From: Actinernus sp. WN-2022
Lineage: Eukaryota > Cnidaria > Anthozoa > Actiniaria > Actinernidae
Length of the DNA stretch: 64,000 nucleotides
Direction: 5' to 3'
Assembly: GCA_030867875.1 (NCBI GenBank)
Contig: JAOWCC010001609.1
Location: forward strand, 1,054,001-1,118,000
A program made the translations under genes and the position numbers. Shown here in pieces: positions 36,435 through 49,346 of this stretch. Position 1 is the stretch's first letter. Every line of letters begins with the position of its first letter. The notes beneath the pieces are model-generated. The model was not told the DNA's origin. It did not search any database and saw nothing but the letters and a program-made list of their open reading frames with translations.

Positions 36435-37570
36435 CAGTATCCTAGGTATCCTAGCTTACGTGAAGTTGCTCGTGTTTATTCGTGTTCTACTTGTGTGCCC
36501 TCGTGTTCACTCGTGTTCTACTTGTGATCACAACGTTTAAACAAAGATGTATTCCAAAGATATAAGTTTTGCTATTCTATTTTTCTTGTGGCGTCTTTGC
36601 AGAGAAGTTCGATTCTCCGCTGATAAATTTAGATTGCGTGTGGTTCAATTCAAAGCAAATTTCCCCATATCGAAGAAAACAATGGTTCGAAATTAGGATC
36701 CCATTAGTTTAGCAAACAAAACAGACTTGAGCCGTCTGAGCGGAGGCTGCGAGGAAGGTTTCAGCTTTTCTCTTCATAGACGCGTAACGTAGAAAAATTA
36801 AATAGCACAATTTATTTATTTCGAATACATCTTTGCATAGATATTGAATTGATTTTAGGCTTTGGTTCCTCTTTAAAGGTGCGTCCAGCTCCTTGTTACT
36901 CTGGCGCTGCTACGTGATGCGACTGTGCGTGCATACGTCCAATCCAATTTAACAAATTGTGCGTGTGTACTAACAGTGATCTGGCTGTGTGCAATCTAAT
37001 AACGATGTGAACACCAGTAGTCCGAAAATACAAAGAGAGGTACCATACTTAAAACACAAGTAACCCGACACAACTAAGTCAAGCTAGAATAACACAGGTA
37101 GCCCGGAAATACAAAAACAGGGTACCGCAATCATAACACAGGTAACCCGAGACAACTAAGACTATAAAACAATTATAATTATATTTGTTTATTACAATTT
37201 TTTGTTCATTAAATTATGAACAGCTGTGCACACGTGTTCACTCATGTCCTGACTCATGTGGAGTTTTAGAACAGATCATCTAGTATTTTCGGGCTACCTG
37301 TGTTATCCTAGGGTAGTCGCTGGTGTTATGACTCGTGGAGTTCTAGATGAGATCAACTGTGTGTGCGTACTTTCGCATATTATTTTGCGTTGTAATTGGC
37401 AAATACGCAGGTATCTGAGATCGTCCGCGTTACAAAAGATACGTCGGAGTTCAAGCTGCGTGAAGCTTCTTGTTTTTATTATTATTAATATTCAGTCCTG
37501 TAAAACTTTTGATCAGTTCAAACTTTGCCGCTAACAATGTGGGTCGGAGACGCTGTGATCGAGCGATAAA
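36435..37570. repeat. Low-complexity region with local direct and inverted repeats
   Basis: TAACACAGGTA with CCCG and ATAC words recurs at about 37,045, 37,092 and 37,140 with a period near 45-90 bases. It is inverted near 37,285 (GGGCTACCTGTGTTAT). CTCGTGTTC repeats occur at 36,470-36,530. No gene is seen. Confidence 0.45.
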
Positions 37571-37839
37571 GCATTTGGTATCTAATAATAATAATCTATA
37601 ATCCATCAAATACCAACAGTGGTACATAGGATAAACTACGAAGTAATAAGTACTTAAGAATGGTACAACTATTAGATATAGTTAAGACTGACAGTGACAA
37701 TACTTTGCATCCAATTTCATAATAGAGACATTATGCATTGTCAGAGCATACAAGAAAAATAATTATTCTCCGGTACCAAACAAACGGAACGGAATAATAC
37801 TTTCCCAAGTTTTAAGCCATTATTATTATTATTATTATT

Positions 37840-38011
37840 CATTTTTCTTTTTGGCATAAAATAGGGAATTACTTTTAAAACGATACGTTACAGTATCTAT
37901 TATTGCATAACATTTTTAGTAAGTTAGTTTTTAATACTTGTTGTATTGTAAAGCGCTATGGGACTTTAAATAGGGAATAGCACTACATAAATCGATTATT
38001 ATTATTATTAT
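37840..38011 (+). mobile_element. LINE 3' end fragment
   Basis: A hairpin AGCGCTA (37,952-37,958) with TAGCACT (37,978-37,984) is followed by ACATAAAT and a TAT repeat tail to 38,011. The same architecture ends the intact LINE at 59,812-59,865. Only the 3' tip is present. Confidence 0.55.
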
Positions 38012-38544
38012 ATATTCGCTTTTATTTATGCGGCCGTTGATAAACAAACTCATAACGGTTAAGCAAACTCGTAAGGTTTTCTCAATTGGCAATTTGCTGT
38101 TTTTAATTGCCATGCCCGAGTGGCACTCGATCTCTTCAGCAATCAACAGTTTAGTTCGAAGCTATGCTTAAAATAAGGTACCCTGGCATAGTTTGCGCAA
38201 GTATAACACAGGTAACCCGAAAATAACAGATATTGTTACTTAAGTCTTAACTTAACTTTAAGCCTTCATCATTTACCTATTTAATATTTTTATATGACTT
38301 GTATATTCACTGTATGTGTACTATGTGTTAATATATTTATTATACTTATTATATTGTATTCCAATAATTTTAATTACTCTTTCTTTTCTTGTATATTCAC
38401 TTTGTAACTCTGTTTTTGTTCTATTAGATTTCGTAGAAATCAAGCTCTATTGTTCTTAAGTTCTATACATGTATGTAACCAAACCTACTTGCTATCCAAC
38501 CATTTACGGCAGTCAACTCGAAAGCTTGTGCTCCTTTGACTACC

Positions 38545-38546
<2 letters not shown>

Positions 38547-38583
<37 letters not shown>

Positions 38584-40740
38584 GTATTAGGAGCATCCTA
38601 CAGAGTCTCGATGCTCTTACATATTATACCTAATAGAAATATAATTACATGAATATATAAAAAGTATCAAGTAACTAGCTAAAAGCATCTAAAAAGAAAG
38701 GTCTTCAAACTTGATTTAAATCTAGTTAATGAATCAATACTTCGAATATAATCCGGAAGAGAGTTCCACAGTTTAGCTGCCTCGACATAGAATGAACTGT
38801 CGCCATAGGTTACAGTATTACAACGAGGAACTGTAAGTAAATTATGTGAACTCGATCTGAGTGAACGAAAAGGTCTGTAAGGTCTGAGTAATTCGCTTAT
38901 ATATTTGGGAGCTTGGCCATGGAGAGCCTTAAAAGTAATTAAAATTATTTTAAAAGTGATTCTATCTCTAACTGGCAGCCAGTGAAGTTTATATAAGATA
39001 GGGGAAATATGGTTAAACTTCCCAGCTCGAGTTACAAGTCTCGCAGCCGTATTCTGCACACGCTGTAGTTTATCAAGTTCACATGCCCGTAAACCATACA
39101 AAATGCTGTTACATGAGTCAAGTTTAGATGTAATGAAGGCATGAACTAATCTTTCACAATCATCCTGGGCCAAGTGCTTTCGAATCCTTCCAATATTCCT
39201 AATAGCCAAATACGCAGACTTGCAAATGTTGTTTACGTGCTTCGTCAGTTGGAGATGGGAATCAACAGTAACACCGAGGTCGCGTGCAGCCAGCTTTGGA
39301 GCAATGACAACATCATCAATAGTGATTCCCGAGATCAGATCACATCGTTTGGCATAACGAGACGTGAGATGGACAACATCAGTTTTGTTGGGTTGCACGC
39401 AAGGCCATTGGAAGTGCACCAAATTAGAATATATTTGACACATAGTTCGAGCCTGGACAACACAACTGAACGATCAGAACAGGGATTGATAGACACATAA
39501 AGTTGTGTGTCGTCTGCATACATCATGCAATTCAGGCCATGGGCAGATATCACATCTTCTAGTGGTGCAAAGAAAAGTGAGAACAAAAGAGGTCCAAGCA
39601 CGGAAACTGAGGGACACCATATAACAGCTGTCTGTCAGACGAAGTTCGGTCAGTAAGGTATGAGTGAAACCATTTCAACACGGTTCCATTCATCCCATAC
39701 CGGTACCGGAGTCTTTCAAACATTAGAGTATGGTCAATAAAGTCGAAAGTTGACGACAAGTCCAAAAGTACCAGAACCATTTCTTGGTGTCTATCAATTG
39801 CATATAAGATGTCATTAAACACTCGTAACAGGGCTGTTTCAGTACTATGAAAGCGCCTATACGCGGATTGCAGCTTAGCTAAAGGATCGTTAGCAACAAG
39901 GTAGTTCATAGTCTGTGTAGCAACTACTCGTTCAAGAGTCTTGGAAAGAAAAGCAGCGTTCGTGATAGGACGGTAACTTGGGAACTCATTGTGATCTAGG
40001 GTTTGCTTCTTGATAGATGGATGTAGGACCCCTTTCTTGAGGGACGTAGGAAACACACCAGAACTCGGTGATGTGTTAATAATATTGGTAAGTGGATAAA
40101 TTAGAACATCAGCGGATTGTTTTAAAAGATGGGTTGGTACTGGATCAAGAATGCAGGATTTGTGTTTCGAGTGTTACACAACTTCACGGATATAGCTTTC
40201 AGATACCACAGCGAATTCACTAAATGAGCATTGACATGGAGTGGAATTTATAGCTACAGACATGTCCATAGACGCCAAACTTGACATATGCAAATTGTCT
40301 CTCAGGTTTTGTATCTTGGTTGAGAAAAACTCACTGAAGTCCTCTGCCAGAGAATGAAGAGGCAAATGGGACGGTAAGGGAGAAACTTGTTTAACCTTAA
40401 AGAGGCCATCATTCATGCGAAACAGCCGGTTGTTATCAGAGCTTGATATTTGTGCCTTATAATAATTAGATTTAGCAGAGTTAAATGCATCTGTATAAGC
40501 ACGACACTGTTCTCTGTACATCTGTTGATGGACCTCAAGGCCTGAGGTTAGATATTTCCGTTCAAGTCGACGTTTTTGCCTCTTTAGAGCTCTTAGGTAT
40601 CATTAAACCATGGCGCATTTGGGCGTAAGGTGATTGCTCTCGTACGTTCAGGTGCATGCTTATCAATGAGCTCACGTAGGACACTTGTATTGGTCCGTCA
40701 GGATGTTAACATCTGTAGAGGTAGAGCCAGTTGAGGATGC
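38547..40740 (-). mobile_element. CR1/L2-like LINE, minus strand, 5'-truncated
   Basis: Read on the minus strand, decayed linker sequence (HAPERTRAITLRP near 40,650) leads to reverse transcriptase pieces at 40,521-40,174, 40,056-39,559, 39,601-39,335 and 39,443-38,679. Motifs include YRRFHSTETALL, LVLLDLSSTFDFIDH, MYADDTQLY and the C-terminal LKTFLFRCF. Several frameshifts are present. The 3' end has a 7-bp stem (38,616-38,610 with 38,597-38,591) and a TTA repeat tail (38,582-38,547). No counterpart is seen in copy A. Confidence 0.88.
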
Positions 40741-42900
40741 ATGGAGTGTTGAATTCATAATGTCACTACGCCACGACTGGATGTCCATGTGGCGCAAATC
40801 TTGATGACGAATTAGTGCTCCATTTGTTTGCTTTATAGTTTTTCATTTTGCACGTTTTGGCACGTTTGCGGCCGTGAGTTTGGCACATGTGTTGCCGTAT
40901 CTTTTCTTTTTGGATTTTATCTATATATTTGCTTTGACATATGGGCACCACTGTTATGCACTAAGGTAATGTTCGGAAGTTGATACATGGTTGTTAGTGC
41001 TTTCTCCTGGTCGTTCGACTTGTTATTTCTTTGCACACGTACTACCTTTTGGTATCTGTTTTCGTGAGTTTAGCATGGGTACTTGTTTCTTGAGTACAAG
41101 GGTGGTTTTGTGGATCATTGTTTCTATTTACATAAGTTAGCTTTCTCTGTTCCATTATAACTCTATTTGCAGTGCACGTTGTATGTGTAATTACGACCAT
41201 TTCGTGCCCGTGCTTAACTTACCATAAGGAGTTTGGGGCTAAGTGTTATTGTCATCATACGTTTAGCATGTAGTTTGCCATTAGCCTATTGCTCCTCATG
41301 CATTTTCTCTCGCTTAACGCTTATGCAGATTTATATTACGCCCTTGGTATGACTAGTTGGTTCGCCTGTCATGATTTAGTTTTTATTCCCCATTCATCCG
41401 TACGTTTGGCATCAGTTGCCAGAGTAATTCGCGCACACGTGCTCCATTTGTGCCGTGCTGTTTTTTATTCGATGGGTTAGTTTTTATTTTCTATTTGTTT
41501 TATTCCATTCATTTCAGGGGTATACGTATTGTAACGTTTATGCTGTCTAGTACCCCTCCGCCGACCACCCCTTTCTCTATGGGAACAACAATCCCAGATT
41601 CACGTTCCCACGCTTACAATCCCGTCTTCGTTTTTATCCCGGATTCATCGAAAGGTATCCGAACTCGCTGGAATAAGTACAAACGGGGTTACGAATCCGG
41701 GATAATGATATACAGGATTCACGACGAACATTGGCGAATATACCGTCTAGCACATTTCTACTTTCACTATTGAAATGGTCGTCTTCACTCCGAACCGGCT
41801 AAGTGCGAAGAACAGAGCGGCACTGTTGAGTTCAATACAAAACATTTGTAAAGTGAACATAAAAAACTCACAGAGCAGCGTAAAAAGCCCATCAAAAACA
41901 AATGTAGAAACGAATTTGTAAAATCTTGAGCTTTAAAAATATACTTTTCTCGTATTTCTGTCTACTCTAGAAGTCAACGTCTAGTCTAGTTGCATCAGTT
42001 TACCGACTCAGATTCGCGAGCCGCGCTCGCTACTAGAAGCTCAAGCATGTTAAGGCCTGGTTCAGGGGTCAAATTTCGGGTAAAAAAATGTTTTCCTTAT
42101 TTCAACGCAGCCGAGTATGGTAAGTACGTCAAGTGTCTCACGATAATAGGTATCGCCATTCCTGACTACCTTAAGTGACTTAGAAAACGAAAAATCAGTA
42201 TATCAAAAACGCGGCTCCGGGTTTAAAACAGCTAGGATGATGAGTGGATATGTTTAGTTAAGGTTGAAGCCTTTTACCTAAATCAGCTTAGAAAAGATGA
42301 CTACAATGTAATTAATAACGAGTAATTAAGGCGAAAATATGGAAAATAGGTCACCTGACTTTTTGTACCCTTAATATCCCCTTATCTTTACATGATAGTC
42401 CTGTTTTCTAAGCGTGGTCGGAAACACTGCGGGAGGAGTAATGTTTTAGCAGGGTTACTTTATATCCATATGTTATTATCGCAGCCGCATTTCACTTAAA
42501 CGAATTATGACGTCATCGATCACGTGATACGACAACCATCCACTTAACAAATTTAGGGAAGTTAATATTAATATTACAGTGTAATTAGATTTTGTTTAAA
42601 CTGTTATTTCTGTCAGAATTTTTTTTTAGGTAAATCTATTTTCCGTTCAATTAACCAGGCCTTGAGAAGTCAAACTACCAAGTTGCTGTACTAATTCTCG
42701 AGAATTGTGAAGGAGAGAAGGCACTCTTTCTTGGAACACAAAGTTACTTAAAATAAAAACTAGCGTAGCCTTTAAAACAAACTCAATCGAGTGTCCTAGT
42801 ACATTTTTCTAGTGCGGACTTTCACGGGAATGTGCTTCTCAAAGTTTGTGACACTTTTCATCGATCGGTATAACAGGATTCTTACCAACTAGTCGTTAAT
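40741..42900. other. Unannotated stretch, no gene recognised
   Basis: Short ORFs such as 41,450-41,773 have no domain or splice support. I found no paired ends that would define an element. The region has no visible counterpart in copy A. Confidence 0.45.
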
Positions 42901-42901
42901 A

Positions 42902-43061
42902 GGCCATTTCGACGATGTTGCGCGCGCATTGAGAACAATATACATGCAATCAAGAAAACAAAAGATTGTCATTCAACATAAGTTTTGGCGGGCCATATTC
43001 TGGTTTTTGGCGGGCCACATGCTTTTGTTTTCAATGCGTGTGCAACATCGTCAAAATGGCC
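42902..43061. mobile_element. TA-flanked MITE (160 bp)
   Basis: The ends GGCCATTTCGACGATGTTGC and GCAACATCGTCAAAATGGCC are inverted, with TA at 42,900-42,901 and 43,062-43,063. It is a relative of 8,386-8,526. Confidence 0.88.
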
Positions 43062-43150
43062 TATTGTGGAAAAGAGAAAATGACGTCTCCTTGTCCCATA
43101 ATGGAGAGCGAACGATAGTGATTGACATGTGCTTAATGTGATGTGGAGTA

Positions 43151-43500
43151 CACACCGCGGCAAAACGTCACGCGCATGCGTATTTGCTATTTCTTGTCCG
43201 CGCGCGGCCGCCCCCAGTTTCCCGCGAAAACTGAAAAGAAACAACAGGCACATGCCGTGATTTTAACATTTCTGCTTAAAAGTATTCATTTGTGAACTGT
43301 TTTGTCAAAAACTAAGAAAACTACTTAAAAGCTAAGCCTAAGACTTTAACAGGTTGAACTTTTCTTAATTTGTAACTCATTGTGAGTTTACTAAGTTATA
43401 AAATTATTTACTAAAAACGTTGAAACCCTCGGTCATTTGTATTTGATAGCAGAGCCTTCGTTCTTTTGGCCAGCGGAGCATACCGTTTTGCCGCGGTGTG
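43151..43500. mobile_element. MITE 1 of an adjacent pair
   Basis: The ends CACACCGCGGCAAAACG and CGTTTTGCCGCGGTGTG are inverted. TGTGGAGTA (43,142-43,150) precedes it and TGTGGAGT (43,501-43,508) follows it, an 8-bp target duplication of hAT type. The interior includes GCGCGCGGCCGCC. Confidence 0.85.
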
Positions 43501-43508
43501 TGTGGAGT

Positions 43509-43855
43509 CACACAGCGGTCAAACGTCTGCCCATGTGTCAAAAGTCTTGCAACAACAACCTATTCCAAAACAAATTCAGAGCGAGCCGGCGGCCGTCACT
43601 GTTCACAAACCCGCTTTCAAACCTTGAGAACTTCTTTGGTAAATTACGAAAATTTTAGGTAAACTCACAGTTTGAAGTTTGTTCAATTTCTCGTCGACTG
43701 TGAAAATAAAAAGCTTAACTTTCACGTATTTTTCTTAACTTTTGGGGGTAGAAGTTCACTGTAATAGGTTTTAAGGTAAATTTGCGCGGGAAATTCGCGC
43801 GGCCGCCCACCAGACTGACCGTAATACGCACGCGCAGACGTTTGACCGCTGTGTG
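43509..43855. mobile_element. MITE 2 of an adjacent pair
   Basis: The ends CACACAGCGGTCAAACGTCT and AGACGTTTGACCGCTGTGTG are inverted. It is bordered by TGTGGAGT (43,501-43,508), shared with MITE 1, and TGTGGAGTA (43,857-43,865). It is related to MITE 1 in length and ends but not identical. Confidence 0.85.
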
Positions 43856-43865
43856 GTGTGGAGTA

Positions 43866-44420
43866 TGGTATCCCACACCGATTATCAAAAGCCAATCACA
43901 ATCATTTTATTAAATAATTAATTGTATTATTCCTAATTATGCCGACCTCGCTGAAACCCAACAGCCGTAAGTACATGTCGCCGAAACCAATACCATTCTG
44001 TGCGATGGTCACTGTATTGACCTACAGAATAGACCTGTAGTTATTAGTTTGTTGGGCGGACATGATGAGTCATGTGGGCTGGCACAATACCCACACCATG
44101 TCCTATTATTTGATGCTGGCCCAATTCCTACGCCCTGGAGGTACGACTGAGTTGCTTACCGCTGGGGTACCCTTACCGCTTGCTCCTCTTCTATCTACTC
44201 CGACATAACACCTTGAAGGACTACGTCAATGCCTTTCGTTCGCCGGCCTCGAATTCAATTTAAATTTCGTTTGATGCTCGCATAAACCGCTTATCCCGTA
44301 TAAGAGTGGGTGTGGTGAGTATGGGTGTTTTGAGTATGGGTGTTCTCCCTAGCTGGCCGGGGGTATGAGTTATGGAGTTCCCTGCAGATCTCGCACGGGC
44401 GACAATGCCCATTCTTATTG
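43866..44420. other. Intergenic, no gene recognised
   Basis: No supported gene and no paired repeats were found. Confidence 0.45.
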
Positions 44421-45094
44421 CACGAGCATAAAGGGAATGATGCAAATAGGATACTATTTGGCGGGCTACATCTATTGTTGATTGATGCATGCGCAACATC
44501 GTCAAGGTGGGCTATTCTGTTTGGCTGCATTCTCGACCCCAATCCCTTCTTTTATTTCTTACTGCCCGCACCCGCAGTAAGAAATAAGAGAAGGGTCTGG
44601 GGTCGAGAATGGTTTGGCTGTTCTGAACAATGCAATTTCGCCGGAAGTCGAACAAAGCCTTTTTGGAGGGTTGATTTATTGCATGACCAGATGGATATAG
44701 CTCCCGACGTGAGTCCGCTGGCAATAGTCTCATTAATAAATTGCGTGAACGCAAGCGAGATGGCCTTGTTGCCTCTAATTATATCTGCTGGGTGCAGTCA
44801 GACGAGAAACCGCTTGTGGCTCAAGAACCTTCACATCTCAAATAGAGAAATTATGGGATAGATCTAACACAAGTAAATTATGGGATAGAAAGGACCCTTA
44901 GAATCAAACACCCCCTTTTGTGAAAACATGGTAGATCTTGTGTGCCTTTAGCTTCAAAAGCCAGTTACTCGTGTTCTTCCCGTTTTCATGAAAATGGTTG
45001 GCACATTAGCATAACAAAAGTAATATTTATCAACACAAAGTAATGCTATACGCTAAGCTGGTCGCTGAAAAACGAAGGTGCAGGACGCGTTATG

Positions 45095-45140
45095 GCCGGG
45101 GGGGGGGGGAGGAGGGGGGGGGGGGGGGGAGGGGGGGAGG
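45095..45140 (+). repeat. Poly-G tract
   Basis: This run of over 40 bases is almost only G, with a few A, and is much longer than the copy A counterpart near 9,760. A second such tract lies at 52,441-52,476. Both could form G-quadruplexes or be assembly-sensitive homopolymers. Confidence 0.8.
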
Positions 45141-45594
45141 GGTGTGGCCCAAGGGCTCCCTTATAAAACTGTCAACCCTGAGCGCGGGAGAATAGCAAAA
45201 TAGCCGAAAGTGATTGTCAAAGCTACAGAAGAAACGCTATGGCACGAAAGCGCAAAAACCAGAAAACCATATCAAAACGCTTACGTAAGGGATGTACATG
45301 CACCATAGCCTACGTTACGGCTTTGGAGTATCGGAGCGCAGCGAGCGGAGAGAGAAAAGAGGGGGGAGGGGGTGGGGAGGAGAGGAAGAGAGAGCCTGCC
45401 GGCAACCCATGGTTATTTTGATATCCACCCACTAATTAAAATGCATAAAATTAGTAAGTCATTCGACCGATTCATCCAATCATTATGCGGCGGAAGTGAA
45501 AACCATGTTTAATATCTGTCAAACTCACGCGTGGAATATCAAGGAATCACAACTCGAGCGTAAAATTCAAAACAAAAATATACGAACCTGGAGA

Positions 45595-46250
45595 ATGTCA
45601 GCTGAAACTCCGAAAAAACATGCGAAGATAGGACCTAAACCCAAACCTGTAAATGTCAACGACTTTTGCAGGCTATGTAATGTTTTAAGCTAGCGTTTGG
45701 GAATTCAAATATTTCCACGGCGAGAATCTGTTCAAGACTTCAGAAAGAAAAGAGAGCCGAAGCTTTAAATAATTCTAGCTGGTGCCTGCAAAAGTATTGG
45801 TCTTCATATTCCGAAATCTGCTGCTCTATCAGAGCGAGTCTGTCGTTCCTGAAGAAGGAAGATTCGAAATGCAGTAGGGAACTACACCTATGTTCGTGAA
45901 GGTTTGCAGGATAAAGATAACTAAGATAAAGAGAACTCGTTGCCGCTGACTAAAGTCGCCACCAAATCAGCAAAGAACACTGCCGACACAATAACATCGG
46001 AACGAAATTCTGTCAAAAGAAGCGCTAAAAACTATCCACGCAGCGGTTCGAAATCATCAAAGCAGCTCGTATTTTCGGAAGCACAAGCCTGTTCCTCGAA
46101 CACACCGGCCATGTTTCAACCGTTTGCGTTTCGTCGAGCAAGACGCTTGTGGAGTTCCGATACAGGGTTCTTCAGCTCATCGCGAAATTCGATCTCATTA
46201 CAAAAGATCTGTATTTTTACTCGGGCTGCCTGTGGCAGCACAGAGTCTTA
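45595..46250 (+). pseudogene. Decayed ZAD-like zinc-finger gene inside the MULE-like element
   Basis: After MSAETPKKHAKIGPKPKPVN (from 45,595) comes DFCRLCNVLS and then, past stops, a frame with KSIGLHIPKSAALSERVC and RRKIRNA. A CxxC...C-type spacing with a CRLC start resembles ZAD-type or similar zinc-binding heads. Several stops break it. The link to a transposase is an inference from its position. Confidence 0.4.
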
Positions 46251-46959
46251 AAATGCAAGCCGTTCTTTTTTTTTTTGTTGGGTGTCGACAAATTTCTGCG
46301 CATGCGTTAAAGGTCAAGTTCACCACCAATCAGATTGCACTGTGCTGGTCACGCAACAATCGCCAGGTTAATTTATTTACATAATTCAATACAGTAAATC
46401 AAGATGGCGGAGAACCCGCGAGGAACTTTCTCTATAATTTGGAGTCCCATCTCTCAAATGTAAGCAGTTTAATGTTTTATTTAACTTCACTCGTGCGAAA
46501 GCCTTCCAACAGGCTCAGGATATTTCAACTGGCGCTATTGTCGGAGCCGAAGGACCGCGTTTTTTACCCAGATGGCCAGTGATTTTATATACGACACGTA
46601 CGACGACCTGAAGCCAATCCGGAAAGCTAAAATTCGAATAAGTAGATATTGGAATCTATAAGCCATCGGCTCGCTGTGCTGCATTTAAAACATCCGAGGA
46701 GAACATCTTATTTTGGGTAAAGGCACTTCAAGACCAATATTATGAGTCTCTTAAAAACTGTCAGAGATTTAAATTTACCGTAAGTTGGATCGACCACTTA
46801 AATGAGGCAGAGACACAGTCAGAGAGTATTGAGATCAAGTTATTTCGTTCCAGCGAGGATATTGACCTAGCGGAGACGGTACAAGCTGTCGAAGGATTTT
46901 ACTTATACCCATCAACGTCTACTTAAGCATGGGCAAAGATTGAGTTTCCCAGATTACAG

Positions 46960-47560
46960 ATGAAAGTAGAGAACTTAATGAATGAAGAAACAGAGGTCAC
47001 GCGCGACATGCTTGAGAACATGTTCAACACTTTATGTTACACTAAGAAAACAAAACAAGTTACAGAGCCTGCAAGTTCACAAGTCAATGAAAAACCCCAA
47101 GAGCCTGTAGTTTTGGATCAACATATCCTTGAAACTCCAAAAGCAACATACACATGAGGAAAATTCAAACCGGAAGAGACGGAATTCTTTAGATTCTTCA
47201 CGAAGATTGTTAGCCCGCAATAAGAACTCTCTCGCTGCTTTAATGACCTTGATTTGTAACATGTAGGCTGACCTAATTCATTCGTTATGAATTCTTACTC
47301 TCGTCACATCAAAACACGAATCAAGAAACCAAACTCAGTCATTTGGAAGACAAATTAGTGCAGCAAGATAATATATACAAGACCGAAATCAAGATGCTGT
47401 CATCACGAATATATTGTTGACCTAGAAGTTGAAAATGGCGAGTTGAAAGCGGATATAATAAAGCTAGGATCCGACTTTCAACTTAAAAAAAAAAATCAAG
47501 AATACAAAAAAGAAGACAATGAAAGACCAAGGTCTCCAGTGTTCCGAGACTACCCAACCT
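46960..47560 (+). pseudogene. Possible decayed charged/coiled-coil coding remnant
   Basis: The open stretch 46,960-47,157 (MKVENLMNEETEVTRDMLEN) is followed near 47,400-47,530 by broken frames reading KTEIKMLSSRI and DFQLKKKNQEYKKEDNERP. This looks like heptad-rich sequence interrupted by frameshifts. No family is assigned. Confidence 0.25.
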
Positions 47561-48262
47561 ACTGAAGCTTATTAGTTTGTTCAAGAGCCATCTTTCTTAC
47601 ATGACAACCCGATCCCTATTCATCAGAATACATTTTCTGTGCTAAATGACGAGAGTTTACAATCACCTGACCGACAACCCACTACTAAAGAAAGGGACCA
47701 TGAAGTACGGTAATACGGTTAATTCTCGGGTTCAAAATTCAAATGCAGTGTGTTAAACGAATAAGTAGTGTTTAAATTAAAAGGTCAACATACAAAAATA
47801 TTAAATTACATATATACTAGGGGAGCAGAGAATGAAAGTCACCGCGCTACCGGCCACTCCTAAAGACTGCTAAATTCAGCTAATAATTATTCCGTTTGGT
47901 TATTACTAAGAGGATTTCAAATGAAAGTGTATTTCATCTTAAATCTAATGTGGCCCGAGTGAAAGCCCAGATGGGCTCTTGTTTTCTTTAAATTCATCGC
48001 TGAAGGAATTCTCGTTATGTTTGTCGCCATACTAATTGGTTTCTGCTCTTATCGCATGCCAATGATTTCTGTCAATCACGCCTTTTAGTCAATAGCAAAC
48101 GCGGCCTTCTGAGGCCGAGAGTTATCAAAATAACAATGGGTTACCGGCAAGCTCTCTCTTCCTCTCCTCCCCACCCCCTCCCCCCTCTCTTTTTTCCTCG
48201 CCCCAATCCCCCTAATCTCCGCTCGCTAGCGCTCCAGAGCCGCAACGCAGGCGACATGCACC

Positions 48263-49346
48263 AAATCGTCCGCCATCGACAGAAATCATTATTTCTTCTC
48301 AAGTCGTAAGCGGCCAGTTGTGACAAACCCTTATCAACTGTATTGGTCTGTGAATCTTCAAACGCCTGTATACACTGCAAGAGGGCTGCAACCTAGACGT
48401 AAAATACCGTTAATAAATAAATAACGAAATATATCTAAACGCATAAAGAAAACTTAAACGGTACGGCACGGAGCGTACACGTGCGTAGTGTGTCTTTAAA
48501 ACGTGGTAAGCTACACACATAAGACATAACCAAAGCATGATGTATAAAACGGTCCCTATGGCAAAATTAAGATAATCACCGACTACATACTTAGACTCTG
48601 GAGGCGAAATAGGCCATTAATAATGAACCACGAATAAATCTAAAACTGAATATACCTAATGACAACAGACCGGTCCGTTATTATTATTATTTTTTAATCG
48701 GCTTTTGTAAAATGAACAGGAACCACAACAGCAGTACCTGGGTAACGAACCTAACCCAAGACCATTGCAATAATGACACACTAAACCGATGAACGTGCTC
48801 AGTTCCGCACGAACGAAAATGAATTGTTATGATGGGTTTTATAGAATTAAATACAGACCAATAGAATCACGGAAAAGAATAATAGAAAAGAAACACCCTT
48901 TGCATTTTTGTATTTTTTTGTATTTGCCGTTCACGGTATTGCCTCAAGAAGCCAACTTAAAAGCCAACGATATCCAAACAAATCGAAGAACAGCTGTAAA
49001 TAAGCTAAAACAACAGTAGTAAAGTCGTGAATAAAATAATCAAATAAACTCTTGCCGAGAAACTATGACTCGTAAAGGAATGCATATATGTACGCTGTTC
49101 TGTATGTAAAGTAACAGACACTAAAACAAATAACTACCCGGCAAAAATCATGAACAAAACTGAAAGCCAAATATCTCATGACAAAACTAAAACCGGTTGA
49201 GAGTTTTTTTTCTGCAGACCGGTGCACAGAAACTAAAACAACAGCACTAAAGTAATGAACAAAACTGAATACCTAACATATGACCAAACTAAAACAGGTT
49301 AAGAAATAAACGGTCCGGCAAGTAGAGTGCACAAGTTATAGTACTA
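48263..49346. other. Copy B counterpart of 9,953-11,629
   Basis: No gene is seen. It holds the empty sites of the TTAA MITE (48,957-48,960) and the first foldback element (49,234-49,235). Confidence 0.6.

Larger units (their letters stand above)
45305..48253. mobile_element. 2.9 kb TIR element with 9-bp target duplication (MULE-like)
   Basis: ACATGCACC flanks it at 45,296-45,304 and 48,254-48,262. The TIRs of about 115 bp begin ATAGCCTACGTTACGGCT on the left and, reading inward from the right, CGCCTGCGTTGCGGCTCT. They include GAGGGGGTGGGGAGGAGAG in inverted orientation. Copy A has no element at the matching site (about 9,953). Nine-base duplications and long TIRs suggest Mutator-like elements, but no transposase core is recognisable. 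Confidence 0.82.

Noticed and set aside
38541..38585. TAA trinucleotide repeat read as a CRISPR-like or satellite array
   Set aside because: It is the microsatellite tail of the minus-strand LINE, lying directly beyond its 3' hairpin.
41540..41773. Proline- and threonine-rich ORF near 41,540
   Set aside because: It has no domain and no paralogue in the window, and its stretch contains short inverted repeats that may explain the open frame.
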